A stretch of 64,000 nt of DNA, from assembly GCA_013398955.1 (NCBI GenBank), contig VWPU01011850.1, positions 186,001-250,000 on the forward strand, written 5' to 3'. Positions 53,011-64,000 of the stretch are shown in pieces. Origin of the DNA: Callaeas wilsoni (Eukaryota > Chordata > Aves > Passeriformes > Callaeidae). Position numbers and translations under genes: made by a program. A model generated the notes under the pieces. That model was not told the origin of the DNA. It was given only the letters and a program-made list of their open reading frames with translations, and did not search any database. Within the stretch, counting starts at the first letter, position 1. Each line of letters begins with the position of its first letter.

Positions 53011-54103
53011 ATTAACTGTTTGGGTGTGGATATTTTGAATAAAGGGAGGTCTTGAAAAGGAGGTCGGAAACGCAAGTGCCAGATGAATGTTTCGGAAAGT
53101 TTCCTGAAGAAGAAGACTTCCATGGCAATCTCCTCCCCCCTGTAAGGTGGAGTGCCCCCCCCAAATGTCATCTGTACTGAGCAGACATGACCTAAGGAGC
53201 TTCTGGGAGGTGTCTACTCTTAAAAGCCTCACTGGCATCCCCATCTCTAAGCACCAGTGCAGAGACAACCAGACACCAAGACTGTGAAAGCCCATTCCAA
53301 AACTTCCATATAAATAGAAGATAAAATATCCATGCCTTGGGCCTTAGAGATCAAGTAGAAATGCAAGAAAACGTCCAAAGTGAGGGGAAAGAGTGATTCC
53401 TTGGAATTCTCTTACACTACTGAAGGATGAAATAGGGCTGGGTTTGTTCACAGGTAGTGAGAAGACACGTAAATGTCAGCCTCTACACCCTGCCATTATT
53501 TGGCCTCTCCCAAACAAGAACATGAGCTGGAATAAGGGAAATTACTTTTAGTGACACTAAAGAGACCGGGGTTGGTCATCATTCAGTTGTTATAAATCAC
53601 ATAATTCATATAACGCACAGCAGCCTCCTCCCTGCTTAGTCCACACAAGACTAGTGATTTGACCATGGAGAGCCACACCTCAGATCCAAAACAGCAGTAA
53701 ATTAGACATTAACTTGCCATATCCTACTGCTTTCTTTTCATTTCATATAATCAAAGATTGGGCAGGAAATACTGCATGGTGAGAATTCCACCTGGAGAAC
53801 AAAGCGTGTCTCTACTCATCTAACAAAGCCAGCACAGAATATACATTGATAAGAGAGCTGATAGCTCTTCTGTTCAGCTGCCATGACACAAACCCCTGTG
53901 TAAATGTTGTCTCCATACCCAAAATGAGACTAACACTTTCTCCCAAAGTTTGGCTGGCCCTGCCTATGTAACATCACTCATAGCAGGAAACACTTCTTAG
54001 CAAGTGAGTGCATTGCACAGCAAACCCTTGCTAAGGCCTGTAGGTGTGGTAACATTCATAGAATCATTAGTGCACTTCCCAGCAATTAAATTGCACATTT
54101 GAT
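53011..54103. other. no gene seen
   Basis: Unique sequence. A TCATAGAATCATTA motif near 54056 foreshadows the CR1 tail that follows. Confidence 0.5.
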
Positions 54104-54250
54104 TATAGAATCATAGAATCGTTTAGGTTGGAAAAGACTGCAAGATCACTGAGTTAAACTGTTAACACAGACAAGATCACCAGTAAACCACATCCCTAAA
54201 ATGTACCCATGCCCGTGTAGCTCTCATCAATGGGCTATGGACATCCCTGA
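54104..54250 (-). mobile_element. CR1 LINE 3' end, antisense, short
   Basis: The plus strand opens ATAGAATCATAGAATCGTTT, then AGGTTGGAAAAGACTGCAAG, and ends near CATCCCTGAGG. A separate TCATAGAATCATTA motif at 54056-54069 may be a piece of an extended tail repeat or a second insertion. Confidence 0.88.
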
Positions 54251-54619
54251 GGACCTATTATATTGATTTTCTATTACAGCAACAGCTCACAGACCTCAAT
54301 TGTACCGAGACACCACCACAGAGGTCATGTATATTTGCATCTTTGGTGACTTTCAAAAAATTGCTATTTTTTTTCTTTCTGTCCTGGTCTTCTAACTCTC
54401 TTTTCATAGTCAGGAACAAATTTTCCAAATTTTCATTTTTCAAGTCGCAGAGGACTTCCTGTTTGTTTCACATTAAAGTGAAGAGAGAGAAGCTAGAAAC
54501 CAGCAGGGCAATGGTAGGTGCACTGCAGAGACATGTGCACGTGCTGGCAGAAGGCCACCAGCCTTGAATCCTTTTATAAAGGCTGCAAGGAAATGTCATT
54601 GTCTTGATATGTTTTTAAA

Positions 54620-54860
54620 AAGGGAAGGCAAATATATATTAATGCAAATACATCTTAATTGGTCATGGTGTCGAATGCTCCCTTTAAATTTAATCTAATG
54701 GGTGTTTCACTGAGCTGTCAGCAATCTCCAGTAGCCTCCAGGCACTAATGAGTGAGCATCAAGGTGTCAATGCTTCTGGCATTAACCTCAATTAGGAGGA
54801 GTTAGGGCGATGACTGAATCAAGGGTCAGCCACTCATTGCTGAGACATTCTTCTGGCTGC
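54620..54860. promoter_or_regulatory. candidate conserved non-coding element with octamer and TAAT sites
   Basis: A POU-type octamer ATGCAAAT lies at 54642-54649, followed within 150 bp by several TAAT-core words (CTTAATTGG, AATCTAATGGG, CACTAATGAG, CATTAACCTCAATTAGG). The sequence is repeat-free and has no coding signal. The texture suggests a developmental enhancer, which is an inference. Confidence 0.35.
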
Positions 54861-55765
54861 AGCCTGCAGTCTCCTACTTGAAAAGGGCTGGCAGACTGGC
54901 TGCCAACCTCCTCACCAGTAAAGAAGTCTCATACCTGCCAACATTACTGTTAATTAGTATATTTGAAATCTGCACAGGTCTTAACAGGCATGGAGACACA
55001 ATAGTAACCCTATTTATGAGAATATTCGATGAGATTCCCAGGTAAAAAAATAACCTGTGATATTAAAATTATAAATATCTACCACCTACTTATGGTCAGA
55101 ATTTTTAAAACATCACTAAGGGCATCGATATGACAAAGAACAGAAAGTCTGTACAGCAGGGTTAAGCTTACAGAAAAAAAATAATCATCACATAGATAAC
55201 TTTAATTCTGCTCCACTTCTCTCTCTCCAGGGTTCCTGAAAAATTTCCTTTAGACATATGACATTCAGATGTCATCTTGCACAATCATTCTCAGGTAGAT
55301 CTGCTTTTCTGGAGTGAAATCGTGGATGGATCATGAGTGATTTTGAGACTGTACCACTCCTATTCGAGTGTGGAGGTCTTAGGAGAGCCAGGCAGAACCC
55401 TCCGGATCCACCCGAGGCCTGAAATCCACTCTCTAGATGGCAGATTGCTGTTCAGCCTCGAGGACTTGTGCATATTTATGCCAGAGGAAATCATTCAGTG
55501 AGAAAATCTGTTTAGTAATCTCAAAGCTGTGTCAGCCACCATAAAATCTTGGTTACGTTACAGTTTAGCATTACAGTTATTACAGTAGAAACTACAGGTC
55601 CATTATAAAACATTTCTTTAATTTCTAAATTTAGAAAATATATTAATAATGCCAGAATGAAAAACAAAAGTCCCACCTGCCTGCTTCCTGTCACCGCTAT
55701 GACAGACTGATCACCCTTCCCTGAAGTCTTCCCCTGTGACTTTTAGGCCATAGTCCTTACCAACT

Positions 55766-55790
55766 AAAACAAAATAAAACAAAACAAAAC
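55766..55790 (+). repeat. (AAAAC)5 microsatellite with one interruption
   Basis: AAAAC pentanucleotides with one AAAAT substitution. Confidence 0.9.
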
Positions 55791-57213
55791 ATAGACATAA
55801 AAAGAACAAAGGTCTCAGGTGCACACACCTTATGAACAGTGGAAGGTCAGGGGTTGCAGAGTACTTTAGCTAACTCTTTATGGCACTCTTTCCATAGCAG
55901 AAGCTCTGTATGTCTCCCGGAGTTGAAGGACCACAGCAACAGGCTTGAAAACCTTGCCTAGTGGTAAGGTAGCACTTGTCTCACAGCTCATTCTGCTTAG
56001 GATCATGATAAAAAGTGTCCTTTGAACTCCCTCTCTGTTTCCTCCAGCCCCATCTTCCTTCCTCCCCATCCCCAAGGCAATGATTTTTATCTCTAAGCCT
56101 CCATTTCTTCTCTGCAGGAATCAAAGGGGTTTCAAGCCTTTCCCTTGAGGTGACAGCATTACCTGTTCCTCCTCCACCTGGGATGCAGAGCTCTGCTTCC
56201 TCAGAATATTTATTTACCCTAATATGTGTCAGACACAGGCTCATTCTGCCCTGGTAATGAGGAGTTGCTGTGTCTGGGCCAGCCAGGCCAGGCGTGTTCG
56301 GACTCTCCTGGGTTGATTCATGTCAAACTACAGCGAGCTGTACAGTAAGCAAAGACAAACAGGAGCAGCACAGTGACAGTTTTCACTTCCCTGATTTACC
56401 ATGCTTCATCTTAAGACTAATGAGGCTGTTCGTGTCATGTTTTGCATCCCAGTGCCATCGCTAATGTTAAGCACAAACAGCTCTTTGTCCCTGTAGCATG
56501 TTCCTCCTTGGTGCAGGATGGCAGGGCTGCTATATCCTGTTATGAGCAGGTGCCTCCAAGTCCCTTAATAAAGCATGTGCCCCACTCACTTCAGCACTGG
56601 CCAGCAAAAGGGATGGCATCTTGCCTTTACCCTCAGGTAATCCATGAACTCCAGCAGATGCATGCCATGAATAATAATTATGAGTCTTACTGACTGATGA
56701 GTTTCCTCTTTGCTTCTCTCTGAGATCCAGGAAACTGCATCCACTAAAGGTGATAAAATCCACCATCAGAGATGATAAAATCACAGCCTCAGAAGTCAGA
56801 AAATGTCAGTCTTGAGATATCTGGTCACCCATCACGGTGCAGTCTTTAGTTGCACTGCCACTGCTTTTTTAACAGATTCTGTGAAGTATGACTAATTCTG
56901 AATGTGAGGTCTAAGATTCTGAAAGGAAAACAAGCTCCTTGCTTTTCCTTCGCCTGTATGGAAACATGCAAAAGTCTGGAAGGAGGTTCAACAAGTCCAT
57001 TTGCTTGCAGAAACTGGTAACAGGTGTTACATCACCAATGAAAATCTACTCTGCCCCCTCTCCCATACCACCAGCTGGACATCTGTCAAACAGTGGGAGT
57101 GGAAACCAATAAACATAAGGAGAAAATACTGATATTACCATTATGTAGAAATGATAATTTTGACCAAAATATGCGTTTGCATAAGAAAACCGTGGTTGAA
57201 AGCATCTAACCAG

Positions 57214-57370
57214 ATCATAGAACCATGGAATCACAGAATCGTTTGGGTAAGAAGGGACCTTAAAGTTCGTCTAGTTCCAACCCACCCTCAGCATGGGCAG
57301 GGACATCTTCCACTAGAGCAGGTTGCTCAAAGCCCAGTCCAACTTGGCCTTGGACACTTCCAGGGATGAG
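57214..57370 (-). mobile_element. CR1 LINE 3' end, antisense, short
   Basis: The plus strand reads ATCATAGAACCATGGAATCA, then GAATCGTTTGGGTAAGAAGG, GCATGGGCAGGGACATCTTC, GAGCAGGTTGCTCAAAGCCC and CTTGGACACTTCCAGGGATG. It belongs to the same subfamily as the copy beside the tRNA-Cys gene. Confidence 0.93.
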
Positions 57371-58280
57371 TGGATGTAGATGTAAATATCTGCATTGTAG
57401 AGATTTTACATGTAGATAACAATATGTCAGCGAAGCACCAGGAGACCCCTTTACAGTCAGTACAGGAGAACTGTCACTTCAAATATGCAGTTCATCTCTT
57501 TCAGGCACTTACTTTAGGATGAGATGATTTGTGCCTCAAAAGCAGCTGCTTCTCCACGTTACCTGTAAAAGGAATTTTTCTCAGATGGGAATGTCTACAC
57601 TATAAATCTCTATGGCTTATGTGTTTACACTTGGTCAAATGAATCCCACTTCATGAATTTTTCAATATTTGTAGTCACTACATGAGGACTGGATAGCTTT
57701 TTTTAAAATACTCTATAGCTTGAAGAGAAGCATAGTCTTGATAAAAAAATTACTTGACAAACCTCTATTAACTTAGGAAAATAAGACATAGGATTTGAAT
57801 AGATGTCCTAAACTATCTCTGAACTCAGTGTCTTGACAATGAAAGTAGCCACATGGAATTATATCATATCATTATTCTGTTCTTTATTTATTTGGTAGGT
57901 CAAACCTATGTGGCCATGAATTTCAAATGTACATGTCTGTGAGTTCTGTTTCACAGCATTATACAACAAGCCCAGCTAAACAAACATTATCAGACATTAT
58001 GCATTCAGTGGAACATCCCTAGAGCTAGATTGCCTATAATGTTTATTTGTTTGTAAACAGCGATTTTATTTCAACTTTTGAAGAAAGAAAATCTTCATTA
58101 CACATTCTGCATCTGCCTTTCTCTAGCAAGACCGTGCCTGCATTGCCCTGTTTCAAGGGGTGTAAAAGGCTTTTATTTTTTCCTGGAAGTCTGGAATTGC
58201 TTCTTTTCTATTTTTTGCAGATTTGAGTTTTATAGCAACAGAAAGCGCTTTTGCAGTGATAAAAATACATATTCTACATT

Positions 58281-58350
58281 CACGAATTCATAAATTTTAA
58301 GAGCAAAAGGAACCATTACATTCATCCAGCCTGAGGCATTGATAGATTTA
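58281..58350 (-). mobile_element. possible ancient CR1-type tail, antisense
   Basis: ATTCATAAATTTTAAGAGCA, then AAAGGAACCATTACATTCAT and CCAGCCTGAGG, resembles the old amniote LINE tail 'atcatagaatttaaggccagaagggaccattatgatcatctagtctgacc'. It is short and diverged. Confidence 0.45.
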
Positions 58351-58739
58351 CTGCACAGGAGCTAATGGGCCAGAGCACAGTCCCTTTGAGATGACAGGAG
58401 AGAATTTGTGCAGCTTTTTTGCCTCCCTCCTCATCATCATCACGAGGGCAACCACCTCAGAGCTGCCTTATTCAACACAGACCCTGCCTCTAGTCCAACT
58501 TGAAAGAACATTTATTTAAACACAACATTTTAGAGCCAGCCAGGCTGTTTTCCCAAGCACTCTAAGAAAGCAAAGGTCAGCACACCCCCACTGCCCCAGA
58601 GCACCTCGACCACCTCTCCTTGACCCCGTTTGGTCTCCCAGCAGCACCAGACACCCCAAAGCAACAGTAGCTGCTCTTCCTGTGCTCAGGCTTTGTTCTT
58701 TACCTGCACAGTTCTCTCATTGGGATGTGAAGCACTTGG

Positions 58740-59140
58740 CCCCTGGGACTCAGCTTATTGCCTCATAAAACAGGATGGCAGGATTATTAATGTGGCAGAA
58801 CTGCAGGATTTTCCAAGCAATTTATGAGTTACCATGGCAGTTCATTAGCTCTCAGCCCAATGACCCCTTCTTGGCAAGCATGAATCAAGCAGGAGGCACG
58901 CACGCATCTAAATGTATGACAGATATTCACGTCAAAAACACATCCAAGGCCATATTCCTCCATTTTGTTCAGCATATGTCCAACTGCAGCGCTAAAAAGT
59001 CACCGGTTATCAGGACTGATAACCAACCCACTGAAACACATCTAGACACAAAGAAATTACAATCCCCCTTTTTTTTTTTCTTTTATTATCATCAAACCAT
59101 TTCCGATGGATGCCTTCATTTAAAGAACAGCAGGTCCTTA
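58740..59140. promoter_or_regulatory. candidate conserved non-coding element with inverted GATA pair
   Basis: This is a repeat-free block holding GGATTATTAATG (OTX-like and homeodomain-like words) near 58781. It also holds a perfect 7-bp inverted repeat, GGTTATC-AGGACT-GATAACC, at 59005-59024. One plus-strand frame is open across the block but is unlike any protein I know and includes a phenylalanine run from a T-tract, so it is probably not coding. Confidence 0.4.
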
Positions 59141-62100
59141 GCAGAGAGTTTACATTTGCAGCCTCCAAGGACTGCACAGGGAGGCAGGTCTGGCAGAGGG
59201 GACAGCGGACACTCTGAATGGCTCCCCTGATTTTCAGTGCTCAGAATAAGGTTTCACTTTACACACAGACAAGCCCTCATCCCCACTCAAGGAAGGATTT
59301 GAGAAAATATTTAACTTTCATGGTAATTATCCATAGGTCTTGAAATAAAGCACACACTTCAACGCTTCCTTGAGTCCAAGTGGCACTATGTGCATGAAAA
59401 AAATCCACAGGTTTTAATGCAGAGCTCAGTTCAGACTTCAACATAGGCCAAAAAAACAAGTCTAGCAAACCAGAGAGGAAAGAGATACAGAGAATTAAAG
59501 GGAGTCTTTGAAGTTAATATCTGGACAATTAAGAAAATTAAAAGGTCTTGAGCACAGTAAGTTTTATCAGTAAGTACAAAGCCACTATCAAGCTACTCAC
59601 AGATATTACAAATACAATGTTTTATACCAAAGAAAGAGACAATGGGACATGTTTCGGGGAAGATGAAACAAGGAGCGAAAAACTTCTAGTAAGTTTTTAT
59701 TGCATTATTTTTCTCAGTTGCATTAATGCTTTTTTATTTTCTTTTCTTCTCTAAGATTTTCAGGTATTTTAAAGAAAAGGCAGAGCTTAAATTTTTATAT
59801 CTGCCTCTATTACAGCTGCCGCACTCAGAACTTAACTTCATCATGCCTAATGTGCTTCCCAGAATGAACGTGCCTTTTCCTTTTGAAAAAATAATTAATG
59901 TATTTATTAGTGCAGCAATGGGACCCACATACTGGAAAATCCCACCTTCCACACCATTCCTTTAGCTAAATCTGGCTTTGGGCCAAATTTTTGTATTCCA
60001 GCTCCTGCCAAGGTTCAGGTTTGGAATGTTTTTACATTGGAGGATTTTTCATCTGTTTCCTTGGCTGGGCTAATGGGACCCTAACACACTTGAGAGATCT
60101 CTATCACACCAGGCTGCTGGGTACTTGTTAGCTTCAGTCATCTCATACACACACACGAACTGGTGGCACTTCCCTCTCAGCCAAGGGATGCCAACAGGCC
60201 TTGAACCCACAGTGTAAAGGGGTATAATTTGATATGGAGAACTGCTGACTTGGGACATTCCCACTGGCTGCAGTAATTACAACCAATATTTTAAAAATAT
60301 ACAGCTGGGCAAAATGTTAGATAACACCTTTATTTAAGAACAGATTCATCAGAAAAATTCTCTCTGTGTGGCAGGAATTCTCATGTCCAACAAAACATGG
60401 AAACTAGAGGAATGAACCTTCAAGAAATATAGATATGGCTTAAAGAAAGCAAAGCTGTTGCCGCATCCATTCACCTCTTGGAGATCTGGAACAGGGCCCA
60501 GCTCCTGCTGTTGGGCTAGAGAAGAACAGTGTGGACATGATCACCTGAGAGACCTTGCAGATGTTCTCCTTCCAGGACTGGGAGGTAAGACACCTCACCA
60601 GCTCTTCACTACACATTGGTCAACACAAACACCACCAGCCTGTCACAGGGCCCATCTCAGCTGTAATTTCTGCTAACAGCTTTCAGTTGATGAGCTTTCA
60701 GTTAATATTACCTTTTGTCACCTCATAAATTACTTCCTCAGCAGAATTTTTTCTATCAAAAGAGACATATTGGTCTCTTTCCAGTCCTTCCCATGCTTTA
60801 GCACCAAAAGCTGAGCTCAGCTGCTCTGTCCCCACGGTTACTGAAGTTCCTCACAAGGGAAATGTCTGCATGAAGACTTTTCCACCCACACAGCCACGTC
60901 CGTCACTGTTTTTGCTCTCGCCACCTCTTCCGAAGCAGCACAGCAGGTCAGTAACCCTGGCCAAGGACACAAGGCAGTTTTTCTCAGAGGTAAGACCAGT
61001 GACACATGGCAGGACATTTCTGCCACAGTCCGGCAGACAGGGAGTGACAGAGAGGAGCACACTGACTGCACTGCCTGATCTCAGAGAGCGATGGGGTCAC
61101 TTACTTGGAAGCAGCAACAAAAAGGGTTGAAATGATGCTCGGAGAAACCCATTTGTACACCCATCACATTTCCCAAGCTATGCCAGCGTCACTGCATCTT
61201 CCACTGCTCTCCAGGAAAGAGCAGCAAGGGACAACATGTTTCCAGGTGCAAAACAGGGATACGTATTGAGACACAGGCCATAGGGAAGTGCAGTCATGCC
61301 CATTTGTCCCAGCCTGTCCCCTTTCACTCCCACAGGTTTGGTGAAAGTAGGAGAGCACTGTACCAGGAGTGATAATGTGTGCAGCTTTATGGAAACTTGA
61401 AACAAAGAGACAGCCAGCAGGAGGTTTTATACACTGCTATCATTCTCTAGGCCATAAGAATACCAAAGTGTTTGGTTTTATCATTTCTTCTAAAAGAATT
61501 CCAGGACTTAGTTCTGTCTGGCATAAGCACATGGAACTGGAATTTAATTTCTTGTTTATTTTGTTTTCACATTTTGAAGGACTTTGCTCTTTGAGGTGAG
61601 AAATATGTGTCTGTTGATCACAAAATCCAGCTCAGAGACATGTCTGAGATCATGGTTTTGAAAAGGAGCCATGGCCACCTTCAAAGGATGAGGCAGATTT
61701 CACCCACAGAAAAGCAAAACATGCCATTTTGTGCTCTCAATCGTGACTCATTTCCTGATGCAGTTAGGCTTGGACTAGAGAGTTAAGGTCAGATTAAGAG
61801 ATCTTTAGTGCCTTTTGTAGTGAACTTTGAGACCGGGACCACAATGCCAGAATAAGGCTGTGGAGGCCTTTGAAGGAGAAATCCTCTTGGAAATACATCA
61901 TGGGGCTCTGTTTGTTTTCCCTGGATTTCTGAGGGATGGAGCTCCTGTTTTTCCTGCTACATTGCCTTAGTTTCTGTCAAATCCCCATGAGGATAAGTTT
62001 CTCTCCAGCCTTTTTATGAGAAAAGTGATATAAAAACATCACCTTACTGACTAGAAAATTCACAGGGCTTTTCAGGGATAGCCTTGCTACTTCTTGCCGC

Positions 62101-63189
62101 ATCACTTCGAACAAAACCCAACCTTCCTGCCACTCCTACCAAACGAAACAACAGCCAGATGAACTGAGAGCCTGGTGCTCCTGCATCAATGTCTCTGCTC
62201 CTCAGGGCGCTGCATATCCACCATGCTGTAGCCATTACACAAAATGTTGTACTGACTCCATCTCAAATGCTTCCTGTCACACTCGGCATGCTGCGGTTAC
62301 AGAGAGCGACCCACAGACACTGCTGGCTGAGGGCACAGAGAGCTTCTCCTCTACTACGCGTCCCTCTGCCTGCTCAGCACATTCAGCACAGCATCAAAAT
62401 TTGCACTTCCAGATGGATGCAGAAGGGAATATAGAGAGAGAGACTGAGCTGATCCTAGCAACAACTATGTAAGCAAAACCCTGAAGGAAATATTTTCAAA
62501 TATGTCAGCTACAAATGACCAAAATGTCATCACAGTAAGAAGACAGATGTTGTTTTTATGCCACAGGGCTCAGACAGGAATAATTTTTCCTCTGTTGCAA
62601 AATAAGATGACTAGTCAGGTAATAGCACAGTGTCTGCTCAATGCTATGACTTAAGCTCCCAACTGAGAGCACCAAAAGTTTGGTTTTGTTTTTTTTAAAT
62701 AACAGTATTTTTTAGAAAAATTGTTGCAATGTTTACCTGAAGGCTTTGGGAGTGATTTTCTACTAACGCAGTCCATGAGTATGGATTGGTAATCACCTGA
62801 TTCTATAGTACAAAGTGAAATAAATACAGAACAAAGTTAATAAGGATCCTAATGATAACCACAGCTTTGCTGCAGGATGCCAGCATTCAATGTGTAAACT
62901 GAATTGGAGCAGATTGACTTCACTGCCAGATTTTCCTGCCTTGAAGAAGCAGCTGAATGGGTTAATAAAATACCATTTCCACATTTTCTGCATTTTTTAT
63001 CAAGCCAGTGAGTACAAAAAGTGACAGAATTAAACCATTCTGGTGAGCCAAAGCTTTCCCTTGTTGACCAAATAAGAATCACCATGACCCAACTGGAAGT
63101 TCAACAGCTTTTTACATCTTATTTTTCTTCTCACACCACTGTTCAACAAATATAAACTCCGGTGAGAGTTCGAGAATTTTGTAACTTAC

Positions 63190-63333
63190 CACAGGTGTAG
63201 ATGACATTAAGATGCTTTTGGATGCCTGGATAACAAGGATCTCCAAATTCATAGGTGCTGGCATATATGCTGCAGCTTCTTTTCCCATGACAGCGTTTGA
63301 TCATGAGCTGGAGAGCAGTAGCTGACTGACACT
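63190..63333 (-). CDS. internal exon of a SUEL/rhamnose-binding lectin-domain protein, EVA1C-like (partial)
   Basis: Read on the minus strand, this 144-bp segment encodes the C-terminal half of a galactose/rhamnose-binding (SUEL-type) lectin domain. Visible family landmarks are ALQLMIKRCHGKRSC, then FGDPCYPGIQKHL, then NVIYTC, with five cysteines in the spacing this fold uses for disulfides. A pyrimidine-rich tract ending in TTTTAG precedes it (acceptor AG at 63335-63334) and GTAAGT follows (63189-63184). It starts and ends in the same phase: the first codon needs one base from the upstream exon, and the last base, G, begins a codon finished in the next exon. The PCxPGxxKxLxVxYxC spacing, with one extra residue between PC and PG, fits the second lectin domain of EVA1C, a single-pass membrane Slit-binding protein, better than latrophilin (PCPG). 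That family assignment is from memory. The N-terminal half of the domain is not visible in the remaining 667 bp, so the upstream exon lies beyond the window. If the donor is unused, the frame stops at 63143. Confidence 0.8.
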
Positions 63334-64000
63334 CTAAAAGGGGAAAAACAAATATGGAATATTTGTCCATTCACAACAGAAATTGCCTAAAAATAATTTG
63401 CTAGATGCAGACGGTGAGAGCACATACACATGAGATTTCCATATTTAAAAGTCTTTGTGTTTACATGGGAAGGTGTATCTGACTCTAACACATCTCTAAT
63501 AAATTGAGAGAACACTGAAGAATCAGAAACTCCCATACATCCATAAAAAGAAGGCTGAGAATAAAAGATGTTTCGTCTTTGTAACAACCATAAGAGGTGT
63601 CTCAAATCCCCCTCTCTGGCCCCTGTTGAAGACAAACGTGGTCAGGGTCCCTGTCTGCCCTTATATGTAGTATTTCTAAATTTAATGAAAATTACTATGA
63701 GGTGTAATAATTATAATATTATCATCTACCATATAAGTAGAAATATTGTTTTAATCACATTCATTCCATCCAAGTAGAAACATTTTTCATATTAGAAATT
63801 TAGAATATGGGAAGTTCCGAAAGTAAGTGTTTTCCCAAGTATTTTTCTCTACCAGGTGGTTTTGCTTGTTTTCTTACCTAGAGTGAGAACAATTTGCACA
63901 AATAAGGTCTTGAGCTTTTAAGTGCAAGACTGACAGTTTTCTTTCACTGTCCAACCAAGCTGAGGGGGAAACTCACAAGGAGACATTTCTTCAACATCAA
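63334..64000. other. upstream intron of the lectin gene
   Basis: The interval begins with the acceptor and its pyrimidine tract (minus strand, 63334 to about 63357). No exon for the N-terminal half of the lectin domain is visible before the window ends. Confidence 0.6.

Larger units (their letters stand above)
54251..57213. other. no gene seen; holds one candidate regulatory block
   Basis: Apart from the candidate element at 54620 and the AAAAC repeat at 55766, nothing was recognised. Confidence 0.5.
57371..63189. other. no gene seen; probable downstream intron of the lectin gene
   Basis: Because the lectin exon ends in a good splice donor pointing leftward, at least the right part of this interval should be intron. 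No downstream lectin-gene exon was recognised. The interval also holds the candidate element at 58740 and a weak CR1 tail at 58281. Confidence 0.5.

Noticed and set aside
58775..59230. Plus-strand open frame of 151 codons
   Set aside because: A frame this long is expected a few times by chance in 64 kb over six frames. It contains a phenylalanine run from a T-tract and matches no family.
63387..63635. Minus-strand frame with a SFYG motif, as the N-terminal half of the lectin domain
   Set aside because: The arginine after YG is missing, the upstream LxC pattern is absent, and no splice boundaries fit. The similarity is four residues and likely chance.
63878..63959. Minus-strand 82-bp segment bounded by a CCCCCTCAG acceptor and a GTAAGA donor, as a possible upstream lectin exon
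   Set aside because: Its one open frame lacks the YGR and cysteine pattern of the lectin N-terminal half, and it ends in a phase incompatible with the start of the 63190-63333 exon.
1..64000. Endogenous retrovirus or long terminal repeat
   Set aside because: No paired long terminal repeats, primer-binding site, or gag, pol or env-like frame was seen. All recognisable retroelements are CR1/L3-type LINEs.
1..64000. CRISPR array, phage defence or operon
   Set aside because: The window is eukaryotic DNA. No regularly spaced repeats or dense co-oriented genes occur.

Overview
The window is vertebrate nuclear DNA, almost certainly from a bird. The main evidence is a set of CR1 LINE 3' ends, each 5'-truncated and ending in the TCATAGAATCAT-type tail typical of avian genomes, at several ages and in both orientations. 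There is no bacterial gene density, no operon structure and no recognisable retroviral or mammal-type repeat. The species cannot be named from the sequence.

Only two genes or gene parts can be supported, both on the minus strand. At the right edge (63190-63333) is one 144-bp internal exon with clean splice sites. It encodes the C-terminal half of a SUEL/rhamnose-binding-type lectin domain, and the closest family I recognise is the second lectin domain of EVA1C. At 39192-39263 is an intact tRNA-Cys (GCA anticodon) gene. It sits 10 bp from the 5'-truncated end of a CR1 copy, and that junction supplies the Pol III T-run terminator. No other convincing exon was found, so most of the window is intron, gene flank or intergenic DNA. 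If the lectin gene runs leftward, its later exons are either outside the window or too short and divergent to see.

Layout: 1-24.5 kb is mostly unique, moderately AT-rich DNA with CR1 copies near 0, 8.3, 10.6, 12.1, 14.1 and 17.3 kb. About 24.88-25.93 kb is a CpG-island-like block with GC boxes and no TATA box, probably a promoter whose gene cannot be identified. From 26.3 to 36.3 kb no young CR1 is visible, and several AT-rich, regulatory-looking blocks occur. From 36.3 to 39.3 kb there is a young CR1, an old degenerate CR1/L3-like LINE with a trace of reverse transcriptase, and the CR1/tRNA-Cys composite. From 39.3 to 52.8 kb I see no gene and no clear mobile element. From 52.8 to 58.4 kb there are four CR1 relics. 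From 58.4 to 64 kb there is a candidate conserved element carrying an inverted GATA pair, then the lectin exon.

I found no novel multi-gene system. The items most worth a second look are the tRNA-Cys/CR1 composite, the lectin exon, the orphan CpG island, and three non-coding blocks that look constrained. Conservation could not be measured here.
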